DNA from: Maribacter_C sp047345145 | GTDB taxonomy: Bacteria; Bacteroidota; Bacteroidia; Flavobacteriales; Flavobacteriaceae | Direction: 5' to 3' | Length of the DNA stretch: 64,000 bases | NCBI RefSeq assembly: GCF_047345145.1 | Contig: NZ_JBLFER010000003.1 | Span: 248,001 to 312,000, forward strand | Position numbers and translations under genes: made by a program | Notes under the pieces: generated by a model | What the model was told of the DNA's origin: nothing | What the model saw: the letters and a program-made list of their open reading frames with translations, nothing else | The model's database searches: none | Shown: piece after piece, positions 16,413 through 25,220 of the stretch | Position numbering within the stretch: the first letter of the stretch is position 1 | How the letters are laid out: each line of letters starts with the position of its first letter

Positions 16413-17658
16413 AAAATCTTGGCAACTTTTGAGTAACAACTTTACCTGTTGATCCCTCTTCATGACTTTGTAATTCATAAACAAGATCTGGTTCTAAACC
16501 AGGTTCTTTTCTATGAGATACAAATAGGGTTGCAGTATTACTCTCTTTTGCAATTTTGTTTACTAGAGAAACTAATAACTTTGAAGAAGCATCATCAAGC
16601 CCTGCTGTGGGCTCATCTAAAATAAGAAGCAAAGGATGTTTAATCATTGCTCTAATGGTCATGACCAAACGTTTCTGTCCCATTGAAAGATCATGAAATA
16701 AAGAGTCTTTTATTTCCCATAGATTTATGAGCATCAGCCACTCTTTTGCTAATCGCAATTGCGCTTCAGTCGGTTTCATATATAAACCAATGGAATCATT
16801 GAATCCGGAAATCAACATGTTTTCGATGCTGTGATACCCTGCGAATTTATCCGTCATTGCAGGGGTGAAATAGCCTATTTTTTGTTTGATGTCCCAAATG
16901 CTTTCTCCACTACCTTTTTTTCTTCCAAAAAGGAAAAGTTCTTGCCCATATCCCTTTGGATTTTCTCCAGTTATCATCGATAAAATGGTTGTTTTTCCAC
17001 TTCCATTTTTGCCAATAAGTTGCCAAAATTCTCCTTTATTAATTTCCCAATTAATATTTTTAAGAACAGTTTTATCTCCAAAACGAACAGTTATATCTTT
17101 TAGTTTAATAAGCAAATTATAAGGAAATTCAATAGGTTCTAGAGGAGGAGGTATTCTTCCATGAAAATGACTATTTTTTTCAGCTGAGAATGCTTCGTCT
17201 AGGTTTTGCAAAATTGATAATTTCTCTTTACTTAAACTCGCAAAGTTTGTTATGAAAGGAAGTAAGTCAACTTTTCGACTTATAATTTGAATGAATACTA
17301 TTTGATCAGCTTTATCTTTAAGATCATTAAAAAGCTTTTTTTGAGACTCAAGATCTAAATTGTCGAAAGGATTGTCAAGTATGATATAGTCATTATTCTT
17401 TTCAAATAGATGGTTGAGCAGTGCCTTTTTCTGTTCACCACTTGACATGCTTCTTAGTGATTGTTGCGTTCCTTGTGTGATGATTTTCGTTCCATGACGG
17501 TTTTCTTCATCCATAAAGCGTTCGAGAGCCAGCTTAGAGAACAAAGCTCCCTTGTAGTTCTTAGGTAATGGGAGTTCAGAAACAATAGCGGCTAAAAGAT
17601 TATGAACGAATCTTGATTTGTTTGAATCGTTTGTAATGAAAACTGCCCAATGTTGCAT
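16411..17658 (-). CDS. ModF/PhrA-like tandem ABC ATPase with degenerate first Walker A
   Basis: 415 residues with two ABC ATPase units and no membrane segment. The second unit is complete: Walker A GKNGSGKTT (216-224), signature LSMGQKR, Walker B LLLILDEPTAGLD, switch His in LFVSHRKEP. The first lacks the strands before the P-loop: it opens HWAVFITNDSNKSRF where E. coli ModF has a normal glycine-rich Walker A, yet keeps SSGEQKK (72-78) and YIILDNPFDNLD (91-102). Length is shorter than ModF (~490). Function of ModF-type proteins is unclear; here no molybdate genes are nearby. Last gene of the leftward cluster, 2 nt after the GNAT gene. Confidence 0.8.
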   Translation of the reverse strand: MQHWAVFITNDSNKSRFVHNLLAAIVSELPLPKNYKGALFSKLALERFMDEENRHGTKIITQGTQQSLRSMSSGEQKKALLNHLFEKNNDYIILDNPFDNLDLESQKKLFNDLKDKADQIVFIQIISRKVDLLPFITNFASLSKEKLSILQNLDEAFSAEKNSHFHGRIPPPLEPIEFPYNLLIKLKDITVRFGDKTVLKNINWEINKGEFWQLIGKNGSGKTTILSMITGENPKGYGQELFLFGRKKGSGESIWDIKQKIGYFTPAMTDKFAGYHSIENMLISGFNDSIGLYMKPTEAQLRLAKEWLMLINLWEIKDSLFHDLSMGQKRLVMTIRAMIKHPLLLILDEPTAGLDDASSKLLVSLVNKIAKESNTATLFVSHRKEPGLEPDLVYELQSHEEGSTGKVVTQKLPRF

Positions 17659-17660
17659 AC

Positions 17661-18182
17661 TTACAATTGAATTCTAAATATATGAACGGGGTTTTCATTA
17701 AAGATTGTAGTCTTGTCCAAGCGCATCCCATTATTGATAGCCACTTTTTGCGAGGGAATATTATCTACATTAATAATGGAAATCAGTGATGTTGCTAACT
17801 TATTTTCTATGGCGAAGGCTTTGCATTTCTGCGCAGCTTCAGTGGCATACCCTTGTCTCCAATGCTTGGGAAGCATAGAATATCCAACTTCAAGCTCTTT
17901 GATGCCGTCTACAATTTGAATAAGCAATCCGCACTGCCCAATAAATTCATTAGTCTCTTTATGCAAAAGAACATTCATTCCGCCCAAGTTGTTGTCGTAA
18001 CGATGGAAAGCTTTATCAAACCAATGTTTGCATGCTTCAACAGGATCTTCTGGTAGCCCTTCCCAAAATTCAGTACTTAAGGGTTCTTGATGAAAGGGTA
18101 ACCAGGTATCAAAATCTGTAGGTTCTAATTTACGAAATCTTAAACGCTCAGTCTCATGGCCGATAAGAAGATATTTGCTCAT
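17661..18182 (-). CDS. GNAT family N-acetyltransferase (RimJ/RimL type)
   Basis: 173 residues from ATG 18182, whose ATG overlaps the TGA of the upstream hydrolase (ATGA, 4 nt), a sign of translational coupling; an in-frame ATG at 18224 would overlap the hydrolase by 46 nt. Family features: ETERLRFRKLEPTDFDTWLPF at the start (shown in part), LEVGYSMLPKHWRQGYATEAA, which holds the acetyl-CoA pyrophosphate loop, and NIPSQKVAINNGM. Such enzymes transfer acetyl groups to N-termini or small amines; the target is not evident. Confidence 0.85.
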   Translation of the reverse strand: MSKYLLIGHETERLRFRKLEPTDFDTWLPFHQEPLSTEFWEGLPEDPVEACKHWFDKAFHRYDNNLGGMNVLLHKETNEFIGQCGLLIQIVDGIKELEVGYSMLPKHWRQGYATEAAQKCKAFAIENKLATSLISIINVDNIPSQKVAINNGMRLDKTTIFNENPVHIFRIQL

Positions 18183-19042
18183 ATTAGGGAATTTGTAAGT
18201 ATCCATTTCAGGTTTTGTTCCCAAAGAAGTTCTTTGAATTCAGACTTAAAAAATCCAAAATGTCCTGGTTGTTTTTGTTTTTCTTCGGGATAATGCATTC
18301 GGGTTATTTGTGCATTTTTATATTGTTTCACCAACCAGTCAACAGTCTTTATGGGCGCGTAGGAATCTTTGGGAAAACTCCATGATAGAATGGGGATTTT
18401 AATTTCATCGAAGAGATATGTTTCATTTTCGAATTGCATCATATATTCCTTTTTCTTTCCCCATGTGGCCCATTCATAAACCACATTTTTTGGCAAATTC
18501 TCAAAGAATCCTAACTTTTTAGTAGGTAGGTAACCAAATATAGGGGTTGAAACCGGAATCAGAAAGTACCAAAATAGCCACATTTTTAACTTGTGCAGAC
18601 CTTTAAAATCATTCCAATAGCCACCTTGAGAGGCAACCATCAATACTTTGTCAATCAAATCGTAATTAGGGTTGAAACCTAAGATTTGTCCTCCTATACT
18701 ATGTGTCATTAAAGTAAGGTTTGTATCTGGATTTTCTTTTTTCGCCAGACTTACTATTGCTGCTTGATCTTGCTGACCCCAGTTTTTGAGATTGCCTGTA
18801 TGTCTTTTAAGTTCTTCGGTTGAAGAAATTGATTTACCAATACCACTGTAATCAAAGGTGTAAACGATAATTCCGTTATTAGCGCAGAAAAGGGCAAACT
18901 TTGAGTAATACTTCTGTAATACTCCTGTGGCCGAAGAAATTACTAATGTATGTTTTGAAGGGTTTTTTGCAAAGAATTTTGAAACGGCTACCGTATCACC
19001 GTTCGCTGTCTGAATTTTAAATTCTTTTACTATGGCTTCCAA
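18179..19042 (-). CDS. Alpha/beta hydrolase
   Basis: 287 residues, cytoplasmic, no signal peptide. Alpha/beta fold with nucleophile elbow MTHSIGGQILG (Ser in a T-H-S-I-G version of GxSxG), oxyanion-side strand TLVISSATGVLQKYYSKFA, FDYSGIGKS before the elbow and a late His in PGHFGFF as candidate triad member. The sequence resembles the COG4757 group of predicted hydrolases of unknown substrate. Translationally coupled to the GNAT gene downstream; starts 5 nt after the DUF192 lipoprotein gene. Confidence 0.82.
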   Translation of the reverse strand: MEAIVKEFKIQTANGDTVAVSKFFAKNPSKHTLVISSATGVLQKYYSKFALFCANNGIIVYTFDYSGIGKSISSTEELKRHTGNLKNWGQQDQAAIVSLAKKENPDTNLTLMTHSIGGQILGFNPNYDLIDKVLMVASQGGYWNDFKGLHKLKMWLFWYFLIPVSTPIFGYLPTKKLGFFENLPKNVVYEWATWGKKKEYMMQFENETYLFDEIKIPILSWSFPKDSYAPIKTVDWLVKQYKNAQITRMHYPEEKQKQPGHFGFFKSEFKELLWEQNLKWILTNSLI

Positions 19043-19047
19043 AAAAG

Positions 19048-19536
19048 CTAGTTTTTGTTATATGCGATTTTATCTCCAACTTCTAAAAGCCATTTTTCAG
19101 CTAGGCCTGCATTTACTTCAAGAACATATTGAATAGGAACCTGAGATGAAAGTCCTGTTTCATTCATGGGTTGCGCATTTTCTTGAAAACTTGCTATAGT
19201 AAGATCTGCTTTTAGGAAAATAATATCAAGCGGAATTTCAGTATTCTTCATATAGAAAGAATGCATTCGTTCATCTGAAAATATAAAAAGCATTCCTTGG
19301 TGGTCTTCCATGCTTTTGCGATACATTAACCCGGTTTGGGTTTCATATTCGGATTCCGCAAATTCGATATCCAACTTTGCAATTAACGTGTCGACTTTTT
19401 GCTTGGTAATGGTGAGTTCACCTTCTTTGGTAAAGCCTATTGGTTCCGTTTTAATCACCTTCTTTGGTTCTTCTTTGCATGAGCCAATGAAGGCGCTAAT
19501 AATACTTATAAATATAATATATCTTAAAACTTTCAT
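19048..19536 (-). CDS. DUF192 lipoprotein
   Basis: 162 residues with a lipoprotein signal (IISAFIGSC, acylated Cys20). The mature part has the DUF192 signature: ETQTGLMYRKSMEDHQGMLF, then SFYMKNTEIPLDIIFLKAD and a late YVLEVNAGLAEKW. The family has a small beta-barrel fold and no assigned activity. Forms an operon with the hydrolase and GNAT genes. Confidence 0.9.
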   Translation of the reverse strand: MKVLRYIIFISIISAFIGSCKEEPKKVIKTEPIGFTKEGELTITKQKVDTLIAKLDIEFAESEYETQTGLMYRKSMEDHQGMLFIFSDERMHSFYMKNTEIPLDIIFLKADLTIASFQENAQPMNETGLSSQVPIQYVLEVNAGLAEKWLLEVGDKIAYNKN

Positions 19537-19549
19537 GATAGTAAGTTTA

Positions 19550-19588
19550 AACGCAAAGTGCGCAAAGAAAAAAGATTCGCAAGGCGAC
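19550..19588. repeat. CGCAAAG-type intergenic repeat
   Basis: Three near copies of CGCAAAG lie in the gap between lgt and the DUF192 gene (from 19552, 19561 and 19578). A short motif of this type is common between genes in Flavobacteria; its role is unknown. Confidence 0.4.
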
Positions 19589-19613
19589 TTCTAATCTGAG
19601 TACTGCCAACTAC

Positions 19614-20564
19614 CTACTGGGTGCTCTTAGTTGGTCTAAACATAAAGTATAAACCAATAATAATAAACGGAATACTTAGCATTTGGCCAATAGCTAAAGT
19701 AAATGATTCGTCCAATTCGTTTTGACGTTCTTTTACGAATTCTACAACAAATCGAATTCCCCAGAGTAAAACCATAAAGACACCAAATAAAAAGCCTGGT
19801 TGATTTTTTTTATCTGTTTTCCAATAAATGTAATACAGAATCGCGAACATGATTATATATAAAACTCCCTCATAAAGTTGAGCTGGATGTTTGTACGGAA
19901 TTTTCGTAAGATATTCCGAAAATTCGGGTTTACTAACTAGTGCATCATAAGCCGCGTTAACGGTTTTCTCTTTTGTTATTGACATGGCTTGATTTTGCCC
20001 AATACCATCTCTGACAAAACGTGTGGCGAAAATGAAAGATTCTTTCACTTTTGTTCCAACTATTTCTGAATTATAAAAGTTGCCCAAACGAATACAAAAT
20101 AAACCAAATGCAGAAGCCACGACCGCCCTATCTAAAACCCAAAGCATTTTTAAATCTTGTTTTTTACAATAGAGATAGATGCCTATTATTGCTCCAATTG
20201 TAGCTCCATGACTTGCTAATCCTGTGAAGCCTGTAAACTCGTAACCGTCAATGAATCCGAATAGAGTACCTCTTGTACTTTCTCTTATTGGAAGTAAAAT
20301 TTCCAACAAATGATTTTTGTAGTATGCCCAGTCATAAAAGAAAACATGCCCCAAACGAGCTCCTAACATTATCGATACAACACAATGAATAAAAAGTGAA
20401 TCCAGCTGCTCAACGGTTTTCTTTTCACTTGTAAAAATCCGTTTCATTACAAACCAACCAATTGCAAAGGCAGCTATCCAAAGAAGGTTGTAATATTTGA
20501 TTTGAAGGGGTCCAAGACTGAAAAGGGTTTCATTCGGATTCCAGGTAATTCCTAAAAAATACAT
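19614..20564 (-). CDS. lgt: Prolipoprotein diacylglyceryl transferase
   Basis: Inner-membrane enzyme that adds diacylglycerol to the lipobox cysteine of prolipoproteins, the first step in making the many lipoproteins seen here. 316 residues with about seven membrane helices. Family landmarks: GLASHGATIGAIIG (essential His) and the Lgt signature CIRLGNFYNSEIVG, plus YKHPAQLYEG and a late IRFVVEFVKERQ. Between yidD and the DUF192 gene in the leftward cluster, ~80 nt gaps each side. Confidence 0.96.
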   Translation of the reverse strand: MYFLGITWNPNETLFSLGPLQIKYYNLLWIAAFAIGWFVMKRIFTSEKKTVEQLDSLFIHCVVSIMLGARLGHVFFYDWAYYKNHLLEILLPIRESTRGTLFGFIDGYEFTGFTGLASHGATIGAIIGIYLYCKKQDLKMLWVLDRAVVASAFGLFCIRLGNFYNSEIVGTKVKESFIFATRFVRDGIGQNQAMSITKEKTVNAAYDALVSKPEFSEYLTKIPYKHPAQLYEGVLYIIMFAILYYIYWKTDKKNQPGFLFGVFMVLLWGIRFVVEFVKERQNELDESFTLAIGQMLSIPFIIIGLYFMFRPTKSTQ

Positions 20565-20643
20565 GTAGATTTATTTTGAGCGACTAAGATATGAATTAGT
20601 CATCAGTATGCAGTAAACAGTAAATAGTATTTACACTTGAATT

Positions 20644-20865
20644 TTAGGGTACTGGGTCATATCCTTTTCCACCCCACGGGTTGCAACTTAGAATGCGTTT
20701 AAGTGATAGCCAGCCTCCCTTAAAAAGCCCATGTTTTTTGAGTGCTTCAAGTGTATACTGAGAACAAGTGGGTGAATAGCGACAAGTTGCTGGTGTGTAT
20801 GGTGAAATTGCCAGTTGATAGAACCGCACTAGAAGAACAAAAGGAGCTATCAGTATCTTTTTCAA
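20644..20865 (-). CDS. yidD: Membrane protein insertion efficiency factor YidD
   Basis: 73 residues, the standard size. The family core is intact: FYQLAISPYTPATCRYSPTC followed by SQYTLEALKKHG, with three Cys and a C-terminal NPWGGKGYDPVP. YidD sits on the inner face of the cytoplasmic membrane and assists YidC/Sec insertion. In many bacteria it neighbours yidC or rnpA; here it is next to lgt and cysS. Confidence 0.95.
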   Translation of the reverse strand: MKKILIAPFVLLVRFYQLAISPYTPATCRYSPTCSQYTLEALKKHGLFKGGWLSLKRILSCNPWGGKGYDPVP

Positions 20866-20943
20866 CTTAATCTTTTTAATTTCTTTCCTGTGAAGGCAGG
20901 AAACTTTTGATATAAATGGCCTAATTGGTCATTTACCTGAGTT

Positions 20944-20980
20944 AGGTCTCGACTTCGCTCGACCAGACATTTTTCTGGTT
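20944..20980. repeat. Two adjacent palindromes after cysS
   Basis: The 118-nt gap between cysS and yidD holds TCTCGACTTCGCTCGACC (an imperfect hairpin around CTTCGC) directly followed by ACCAGA-CATTTT-TCTGGT (20962-20979). The CGACTTCGCTCGA motif is a dispersed intergenic repeat type in Bacteroidota. There is no T-run on the minus strand, so it is not a typical terminator. Confidence 0.5.
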
Positions 20981-20983
20981 GAC

Positions 20984-22465
20984 CTAGGAAACACTAAAAG
21001 TAGTGCCTTCTTTTCCATCTTTCAATTGAATACCCATTTCTGCCAGTTGGTCTCTTATCTTATCAGAAGTCGCAAAATCTTTGTTTTCTCGAGCATCTTT
21101 TCGCAATTGAATTAAGAGTTCAACTACCCCAGACAATTTATCGGAATCGCTGCCAACATTGGTTTTACTTTCCAGTCCTAAAACATCAAATACGAATCCG
21201 TCGAGAATTGATTTAAGATTAGATTTATCTTCTGAAGTAATATTTTCTTTACCTTCTTTGATCAAATTAATGTGCTTAACCGCATCAAATAATTTTGCGA
21301 TAAGTATAGGTGTATTAAAATCGTCATTCATGGCTTCATAGCACTCTTGTTGCCAAGATGCAATATCAAAGTCTGAAGACTTTCCGGCTTCTAAATTGCT
21401 AAGTGAGTCAATTGCTTCCATCAAGCGATTGTATCCCTTTTCAGATGCCAAAAGTGCATCATTACTCAAATCTAAAATGCTTGTATAATGAGCCTGCATC
21501 ATAAAAAACCTTACCGCAGAGGGAGAAAATGCCTTGCTCAAAATTTTGTTGTCGCCAGTAAATATTTCCCCAGGTAAAATATTATTCCCTGTAGATTTTG
21601 CCATTTTTTTACCGTTCATGGTGAGCATATTGGCATGCATCCAATACCGAACAGGGGAGTGACCATTGCTTGCCTCAGCCTGTGCTATTTCACATTCATG
21701 ATGCGGGAATTTCAAATCCATACCACCACCATGTATATCAAAGGTTTCTCCGAGGTATTTGGTGCTCATTGCAGTACATTCGAGATGCCACCCTGGAAAA
21801 CCATCTCCCCAAGGAGAAGGCCAACGCATGATATGTTCTGGCTCTGCTTTTTTCCAAAGCGCAAAATCTTGCGGACTTTTCTTTTCATCTTGAGCTGCAA
21901 GTTCGCGCGTATTGGCGATCATGTCTTCTAGCTTTCGACCACTTAATTTTCCGTATTCATTCGTCTCATTAAACTTGACGACATCAAAATAAACGGAACC
22001 ATTCTTTTCGTAAGCATATCCTTTTTCAAGAATATCTTTTATGATTTCAATTTGTTCAATGATGTGTCCTGTTGCGGTAGGCTCAATACTTGGTGGTAAA
22101 AAATTGAACTTCTGTAAGATATTGTGAAAATCAACTGTGTAGCGCTGAACAACTTCCATCGGCTCTAATTGCTCTAAACGTGCTTTTTTTGCAATTTTGT
22201 CCTCTCCATCTTCTGCATCATCAACTAAATGTCCTGCATCTGTAATATTTCTAACGTAGCGCACCTTATAACCTAAATGCTTAAAGTAACGGAATATCAT
22301 GTCAAAAGACATGAAGGTGCGACAGTTACCCAAGTGTACGTTACTGTAAACTGTGGGGCCACATACATACATGCCTATGTGACCTTCATTTAAAGGTTTA
22401 AATATTTCTTTTTTGCCGGAAAGGGAATTATAAATTCTAAGTTGCTGATTTTGGTACAATTGCAT
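20984..22465 (-). CDS. cysS: Cysteinyl-tRNA synthetase
   Basis: Charges tRNA-Cys with cysteine. 493 residues, class I synthetase. Zinc and cysteine binding: YVCGPTVY (Cys31), HLECTAMS and HHECEIAQAEA. Nucleotide-binding HIGH variant in SNVHLGNCRTF and KMSKS variant KMAKSTGN. C-terminal DALR-type helices hold DDFNTPILIAKLFDA. Starts 15 nt after the folE stop, so the two are cotranscribed. Confidence 0.97.
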   Translation of the reverse strand: MQLYQNQQLRIYNSLSGKKEIFKPLNEGHIGMYVCGPTVYSNVHLGNCRTFMSFDMIFRYFKHLGYKVRYVRNITDAGHLVDDAEDGEDKIAKKARLEQLEPMEVVQRYTVDFHNILQKFNFLPPSIEPTATGHIIEQIEIIKDILEKGYAYEKNGSVYFDVVKFNETNEYGKLSGRKLEDMIANTRELAAQDEKKSPQDFALWKKAEPEHIMRWPSPWGDGFPGWHLECTAMSTKYLGETFDIHGGGMDLKFPHHECEIAQAEASNGHSPVRYWMHANMLTMNGKKMAKSTGNNILPGEIFTGDNKILSKAFSPSAVRFFMMQAHYTSILDLSNDALLASEKGYNRLMEAIDSLSNLEAGKSSDFDIASWQQECYEAMNDDFNTPILIAKLFDAVKHINLIKEGKENITSEDKSNLKSILDGFVFDVLGLESKTNVGSDSDKLSGVVELLIQLRKDARENKDFATSDKIRDQLAEMGIQLKDGKEGTTFSVS

Positions 22466-22480
22466 TATAGAAGCAATGGA

Positions 22481-23161
22481 TTAGAAGTTGGTATCTAAAT
22501 TTAGATAATCTAAAAACTCACGGCGCACAGATTCTTCTTTAAATTTTCCGCCATATTCGGCAGTTACTGTACTGCTATCAATATCGCGAATACCTCTAGA
22601 ATTTACACAAAGGTGTTTAGCATCAATAACACAAGCAACATCTTCTGTACCTAAAACCTTTTGTAATTCCCTTACGATTTGAATGTTTAAACGTTCTTGA
22701 ACCTGAGGGCGTTTTGCAAAATAATCAACAATACGATTCATCTTTGATAAACCTACAACCGTACCATTAGAAATATAAGCTACATGTGCTTTACCAACTA
22801 TAGGAAGTAAATGATGTTCACAGGTGGAGTAAAGCGTAATATTTTTCTCCACCAACATTTCACCATACTTGTATTTGTTTTCAAAGGTTGACGCCTTCGG
22901 TTTTTTTTCAGGTCGAAGCCCTCCAAAGACCTCTTTGACAAACATTTTGGCAACTCGATTTGGAGTGCCTTGCAAGCTATCATCATCGAGATCTAAACCT
23001 AGAGTTAGCATGATTTCTCTAACATTTTCTTTGATTCGCTCTATTTTTTCCTCATCACTCAATACAAATGCATCTTCACGCAAGGGAGTGTCTTCCGAAG
23101 AGGAAACATGACCGTCTCCCATCTCCTCAAAATGCTCTTTCAATGTGCTGTCAATTTTCAT
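22481..23161 (-). CDS. folE: GTP cyclohydrolase I
   Basis: Converts GTP to dihydroneopterin triphosphate, first step of folate (and other pterin) synthesis. 226 residues with a ~40-residue charged N-terminal extension. Zinc site STCEHHLLPIVGKAHVAYI, followed by GLSKMNRIVDYFAKRPQVQE and a later CVNSRGIRD loop. First gene of the leftward cluster; folP, a later step of the pathway, is 21 kb away. Confidence 0.96.
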   Translation of the reverse strand: MKIDSTLKEHFEEMGDGHVSSSEDTPLREDAFVLSDEEKIERIKENVREIMLTLGLDLDDDSLQGTPNRVAKMFVKEVFGGLRPEKKPKASTFENKYKYGEMLVEKNITLYSTCEHHLLPIVGKAHVAYISNGTVVGLSKMNRIVDYFAKRPQVQERLNIQIVRELQKVLGTEDVACVIDAKHLCVNSRGIRDIDSSTVTAEYGGKFKEESVRREFLDYLNLDTNF

Positions 23162-23184
23162 TCAATTATGACTTTTACGAAAGG

Positions 23185-23192
23185 CAAAGATA
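23185..23192 (-). promoter_or_regulatory. Candidate -7 box for the folE-cysS cluster
   Basis: Minus-strand TATCTTTG fits TAnnTTTG, 23 bases before the folE ATG. No -33 TTG at the expected distance. Confidence 0.45.
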
Positions 23193-23299
23193 TACATAAA
23201 ATGGCACTTTATATCCTATTTCAGGCATTACACAACATAAATTAGTGTTAAGAGAGCTTGCAGATTACCTTTATAATGTCCCTAATTTTAAACCTACTT

Positions 23300-25099
23300 A
23301 TGAAGCGTATTTGCGTACTTTTTAGCGCACTGGTATTTCTCGGGATTTATAATTTATCTGCTCAGGTTTCTCCTGATTGTGGCAATGCTATTCCTATTTG
23401 TAACAATACTCCTGTAAATGGGGGTACTAATGGTTTCGGTGTTGACGATTTTAACGGTTCTTTAATTAGATGTAATGGTGTTAATTCTGGATGGGGTGAG
23501 ACTAATTCTGCGTGGTATAGATTTAGAACCGGTGCTTCAGGTCAATTGGGATTCAATCTTAGCATTGATAGTTCTGAAGATTGGGATTTTGCTCTATATA
23601 AAAGTGATGGTTGTGGTGGTTTAGATGTCCCCGTACGTTGCAACTTTTTTGATAATGGTGATGGAAACTCTTATGTGGGTGTAGGGGAGGACCCTACTGG
23701 TGATTGGTCAAATATTCAATATGAAGATTGGTTGGAGGTAGAAGCAGGAGAGGATTATTACCTTATAATCGATAATTTTAGTAATGGTAATTCAGGTTTT
23801 TCCATTCAATTTTCAGGAAATATATTCGTCACGAACCCTTTTGATGCTCTAGACTGCTCTATTGTAAGCAATCTCTTGGGGCCACCAATTTCTTCTTGTG
23901 AAGGAAAGAGTGTTACCCTAAATGCGACAACTACTAATGGAGATGTTTATAGGTGGTACGAAGATGCAGGTTCGGGATTTCAACGCATTAGCGACGAGAC
24001 TTCTGAAGTTTTAGTAGTTTCTACTTCTGGAACCTATTTGGTTGAAATTGAGACTACTTTTGGAAATATCATAAAAAGCGATGTTCATGTCGGTTTTTCT
24101 CCAGTACCTACCTCATTTGCTGTGGCAGATGTAGCTGCATGTTCTGAAGAGACTATTTTCGATTTGTCAACTAAAGATAACGAGGTTCTTGGCAGTCAAA
24201 GTCCAAATGATTTCACTGTTAGCTATCATAGTACCCTAGCAGATGCGAATAGTGGGGCAAATGTACTGCCAAAGTTATTGCCAATTCCCACTACTTCACA
24301 GACTATTTACGTTCGCGTTTCATCAGGTGAAAACCCTGACTGTTATGATGCATCTCAAAGGTTTCAGTTAATTCGTTTAGAGACACCTGTTTTAGATTTT
24401 CCATCACAGGTTTTTATTTGTGATAACGAGTCAAGTGTTACAATAGGCTCTACGATTGCTAGACCTTTTCATTCCTATAGCTGGGATTCTGGCGAAACTA
24501 CTCCTAGTATTGATGTCGCTCAAGAAGGAATATATACCATTACAGTTACAAATACTCAGAATGGTGTTAGCTGTACGCTTTCAAAAGCAGTTACAGTTAC
24601 AATTTCAGACCCTCCAATAATTTCAGATGTCGAAATTGAAGATTTACTAGAGGAAAACACCATTACCGTAATTACTCAAGAAGAAGGAGATTGGGAATAT
24701 CGCTTGGACGATGGACCCTATCAAGCTTCAGCTACATTCAAAGATGTTTTGGCTGGTATGCATACGGTCACTGTCAATGATAAAAGAGGGTGCGGATCAG
24801 TTTCGGAACAAATTGTTGTTGTTGGTTTCCCAAAATTCTTTACGCCTAACGGAGATAATATGCACGATTATTGGCAAATAGCTGGAATCTCTAATCTGGA
24901 AAACCCTCTAGTCTCTATTTACAATCGTTATGGTAAATTATTAGTACAGTTAACACGCAATAGTGAAGGCTGGGATGGTACTTTCGCGGGGAAGCCTTTA
25001 CCCTCTTCTGATTATTGGTTTAAACTCACTTATCAAGATACCAATGGTCAAATTACAGAAGCGAAATACCTAAATAACCACTTCTCTTTAAAGCGTTAA
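23300..25099 (+). CDS. Secreted protein with T9SS type B sorting domain
   Basis: 599 residues from ATG 23300 (MKRICVLFSALVFLGIYNLSAQ, a clean signal peptide; an open frame extends to a TTG at 23258). Residues ~25-170 form a Cys-containing domain opening DCGNAIPICNN, with a WYRFRTGASGQLGFNL block; Ig-like stretches follow (WYEDAGSGFQRI, YSWDSGETTPSIDVAQEGIY). The C-terminus FPKFFTPNGDNMHDYW to FSLKR is the gliding-motility-associated type B tail used for T9SS export to the cell surface. Probably a large adhesin or surface protein. Paralogue of the next gene. Confidence 0.88.
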   Translation: MKRICVLFSALVFLGIYNLSAQVSPDCGNAIPICNNTPVNGGTNGFGVDDFNGSLIRCNGVNSGWGETNSAWYRFRTGASGQLGFNLSIDSSEDWDFALYKSDGCGGLDVPVRCNFFDNGDGNSYVGVGEDPTGDWSNIQYEDWLEVEAGEDYYLIIDNFSNGNSGFSIQFSGNIFVTNPFDALDCSIVSNLLGPPISSCEGKSVTLNATTTNGDVYRWYEDAGSGFQRISDETSEVLVVSTSGTYLVEIETTFGNIIKSDVHVGFSPVPTSFAVADVAACSEETIFDLSTKDNEVLGSQSPNDFTVSYHSTLADANSGANVLPKLLPIPTTSQTIYVRVSSGENPDCYDASQRFQLIRLETPVLDFPSQVFICDNESSVTIGSTIARPFHSYSWDSGETTPSIDVAQEGIYTITVTNTQNGVSCTLSKAVTVTISDPPIISDVEIEDLLEENTITVITQEEGDWEYRLDDGPYQASATFKDVLAGMHTVTVNDKRGCGSVSEQIVVVGFPKFFTPNGDNMHDYWQIAGISNLENPLVSIYNRYGKLLVQLTRNSEGWDGTFAGKPLPSSDYWFKLTYQDTNGQITEAKYLNNHFSLKR

Positions 25100-25220
25100 G
25101 TATAGTTTCACCGAATGTAGTTTGTCGATTAACAGCATAAATTGCCGTCGAAAACATACTAAATCAGGCTTGATAGAGTTATAGTATTTATACAATTATA
25201 CCCTATTTAGCCCAAAATCT

